Shown: positions 63,008-64,000 of the stretch, piece after piece
How positions within the stretch are numbered: position 1 is the stretch's first letter
Layout of the letters: the number at the start of each line of letters is the position of its first letter
Source: Truepera sp. bin119
GTDB lineage: Bacteria > Deinococcota > Deinococci > Deinococcales > Trueperaceae
NCBI GenBank assembly: GCA_002239005.1
Contig: MPNL01000007.1
Span: 30,735-94,734 of the forward strand
Length of the DNA: 64,000 nt
Direction: 5' to 3'
Position numbers and translations under genes: made by a program
Notes under the pieces: generated by a model
What the model was told of the DNA's origin: nothing
The model's input: only the letters and a program-made list of their open reading frames with translations
The model's database searches: none

Positions 63008-63886
63008 TGTCGGGCGCCGGTTGCCACATCGTGCCAGGATGTTCCACGATAGCCCTAGTCGCTAGGTCTGGGCGGGCGATGCGCCGACTTCCGTCCATAC
63101 TCCACTCTACCTTGGCTCCTTACCTAAGAGATTAGGGGAGGGCGGGCAGGCTCAAGGAGGGATCCGGAGGTTCTCTAGCGCCGTTCGCTAGGATTCGTGG
63201 TCGAGGTTCTGGCGATCGGTGGGTAGCGATCCGACTCCTCGGAGCGCTGCTGCAAAGTGGTAGGGCACCCTAACCCAAGCGCCTACACCCTCAAGTTCGC
63301 GCTCAGGCCGCTGGGGTTTCAGGGTGGATGCCGTTCTAAGGGTTCCCGCACTGTCCAGCCTGGGTGAGTTGCACTTGGCTACAGGGGAGACGCAAGCCCC
63401 CTTACCTTGGTCCCTACGCCGCTTAGGGACTCATCAGCAACTCCCCTCTACCCCGAAGCTCTTCACGCGTGAATGACGGATAGTCCTCAGCCTGCTCGCA
63501 GGCTGGCCGCGGCTAAGGCTTATGCGCCGGATATTGGAGGGGCTAGCCTGTCTGCACCTGCGCGTGCTCCAGTTCGGTCATAGAGAGTTCGGGCGGTTGT
63601 TTGTAGAGAACCATCACCTAGGGTGTTCCTCCAGCTCCGGAATGAAGTGGGGGTCGAAGGGGCATACAAAAACCTCTGCCAAAGCCCGTTCCAGCAGCTT
63701 TCATAAAGTTCTATGGTCCCCGACGGTTAACCTCACCTGAAGGAGCGATGCTAGGTTTGGATGCATGACGGACTCTGGATCATGGAGATTGATGGGACTA
63801 GTTCGATGGGTCGCTTTATGCTTGGGTACACTACCGTGGTAGCAAATTTCGCAACTGGGGGCTCCTTATTCTGGAGGAGCAGGCGA
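63008..63886. other. Long intergenic region
   Basis: Nearly 900 bp with no supported gene. On the minus strand near 63,580-63,710 a short frame reads KLLERALAEVFVCPFDPHFI, then PELEEHPR, followed by an overlapping MVLYKQPPELS..., which may be debris of a small gene pair; a stop immediately precedes it and no start is visible. Confidence 0.35.
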
Positions 63887-64000
63887 GTGAAGAAGCCAGG
63901 GTTCGCATGCTCGCTTATGCTCTTGGCTGCCGTCGCCCTCGCCGATGTCGAGGTGGGCGATCGAGCTTACGGTTCCGGGGCCTTTTCCCAGGCCATCGCC
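63887..64000 (+). CDS. Secreted protein, N-terminal fragment, possibly TPR-containing
   Basis: GTG 63,887 with GGAGGAG seven bases upstream. It begins MKKPGFACSLMLLAAVALAD, a Sec signal peptide, then VEVGDRAYGSGAFSQAIA, which resembles the first helix of a tetratricopeptide repeat. Cut by the window end. Confidence 0.6.
   Translation, partial: MKKPGFACSLMLLAAVALADVEVGDRAYGSGAFSQAIA

Overview
This window looks like a high-GC chromosome of a Deinococcota bacterium, probably Trueperaceae-like. That is an inference from gene content and promoter layout, not a database match. Supporting signs are the 180-kDa-class NAD-glutamate dehydrogenase, the mix of purine deaminases with a nucleoside-type ABC importer, and many start codons lying only 6-8 nt behind a TATACT-like -10 box, the layout of leaderless mRNAs.

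Layout. 1-12.7 kb is chromosomal housekeeping: glyA (partial), a NUDIX hydrolase, an aldo/keto reductase, NAD-GDH, lspA, prmC, guanine deaminase and adenine deaminase. 12.9-46.6 kb is a defence island with lower and patchy GC and remnants of insertion elements. It holds (a) an HTH + NYN-ribonuclease pair; (b) a five-gene minus-strand operon of SNF2 helicase-DUF3883, DUF1156 DNA methylase, TrlF-type PHP/SMC-like ATPase, AlbA_2 (Schlafen-type) protein and Swt1-HEPN/DUF499 ATPase, a DISARM-related type of module; (c) hicAB; (d) a six-gene plus-strand operon of HTH protein, PIN protein, CD-NTase, bacterial HORMA, TRIP13-like ATPase and a SLOG/deoxyribosyltransferase-like effector, i.e. a type III CBASS with a toxin-antitoxin-like pair at its head. 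46.8-64 kb returns to chromosomal genes: a BMP-type nucleoside ABC importer, a Rieske oxygenase, nfuA, a CRP-family regulator, lexA, an HpcH/HpaI aldolase, an MBL-fold hydrolase, a zinc alcohol dehydrogenase, a frameshifted sugar reductase, malate synthase, xdhC and the start of a secreted protein.

The most striking structure is that the CBASS effector gene is cut in two. Its 5' part ends at about 35,076 and its 3' part reappears, in the same frame, at 46,205. Both cut ends carry the same 11 bp (TATGCTTTGGC). The 11.1 kb between them is a separate island with no recognisable recombinase. It carries a fused nuclease-methylase, an unrecognised soluble protein + four-helix membrane protein operon, a RES-domain gene, an ApeA-like HEPN gene with a truncated paralogue, and five non-coding arrays of a degenerate pentamer (NTGNC-like) near its two ends. 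Precise excision would restore a 386-residue effector.

Purine metabolism links the flanks: guanine and adenine deaminases, the BMP-type importer and XdhC (xanthine dehydrogenase maturation) suggest uptake and breakdown of purines.
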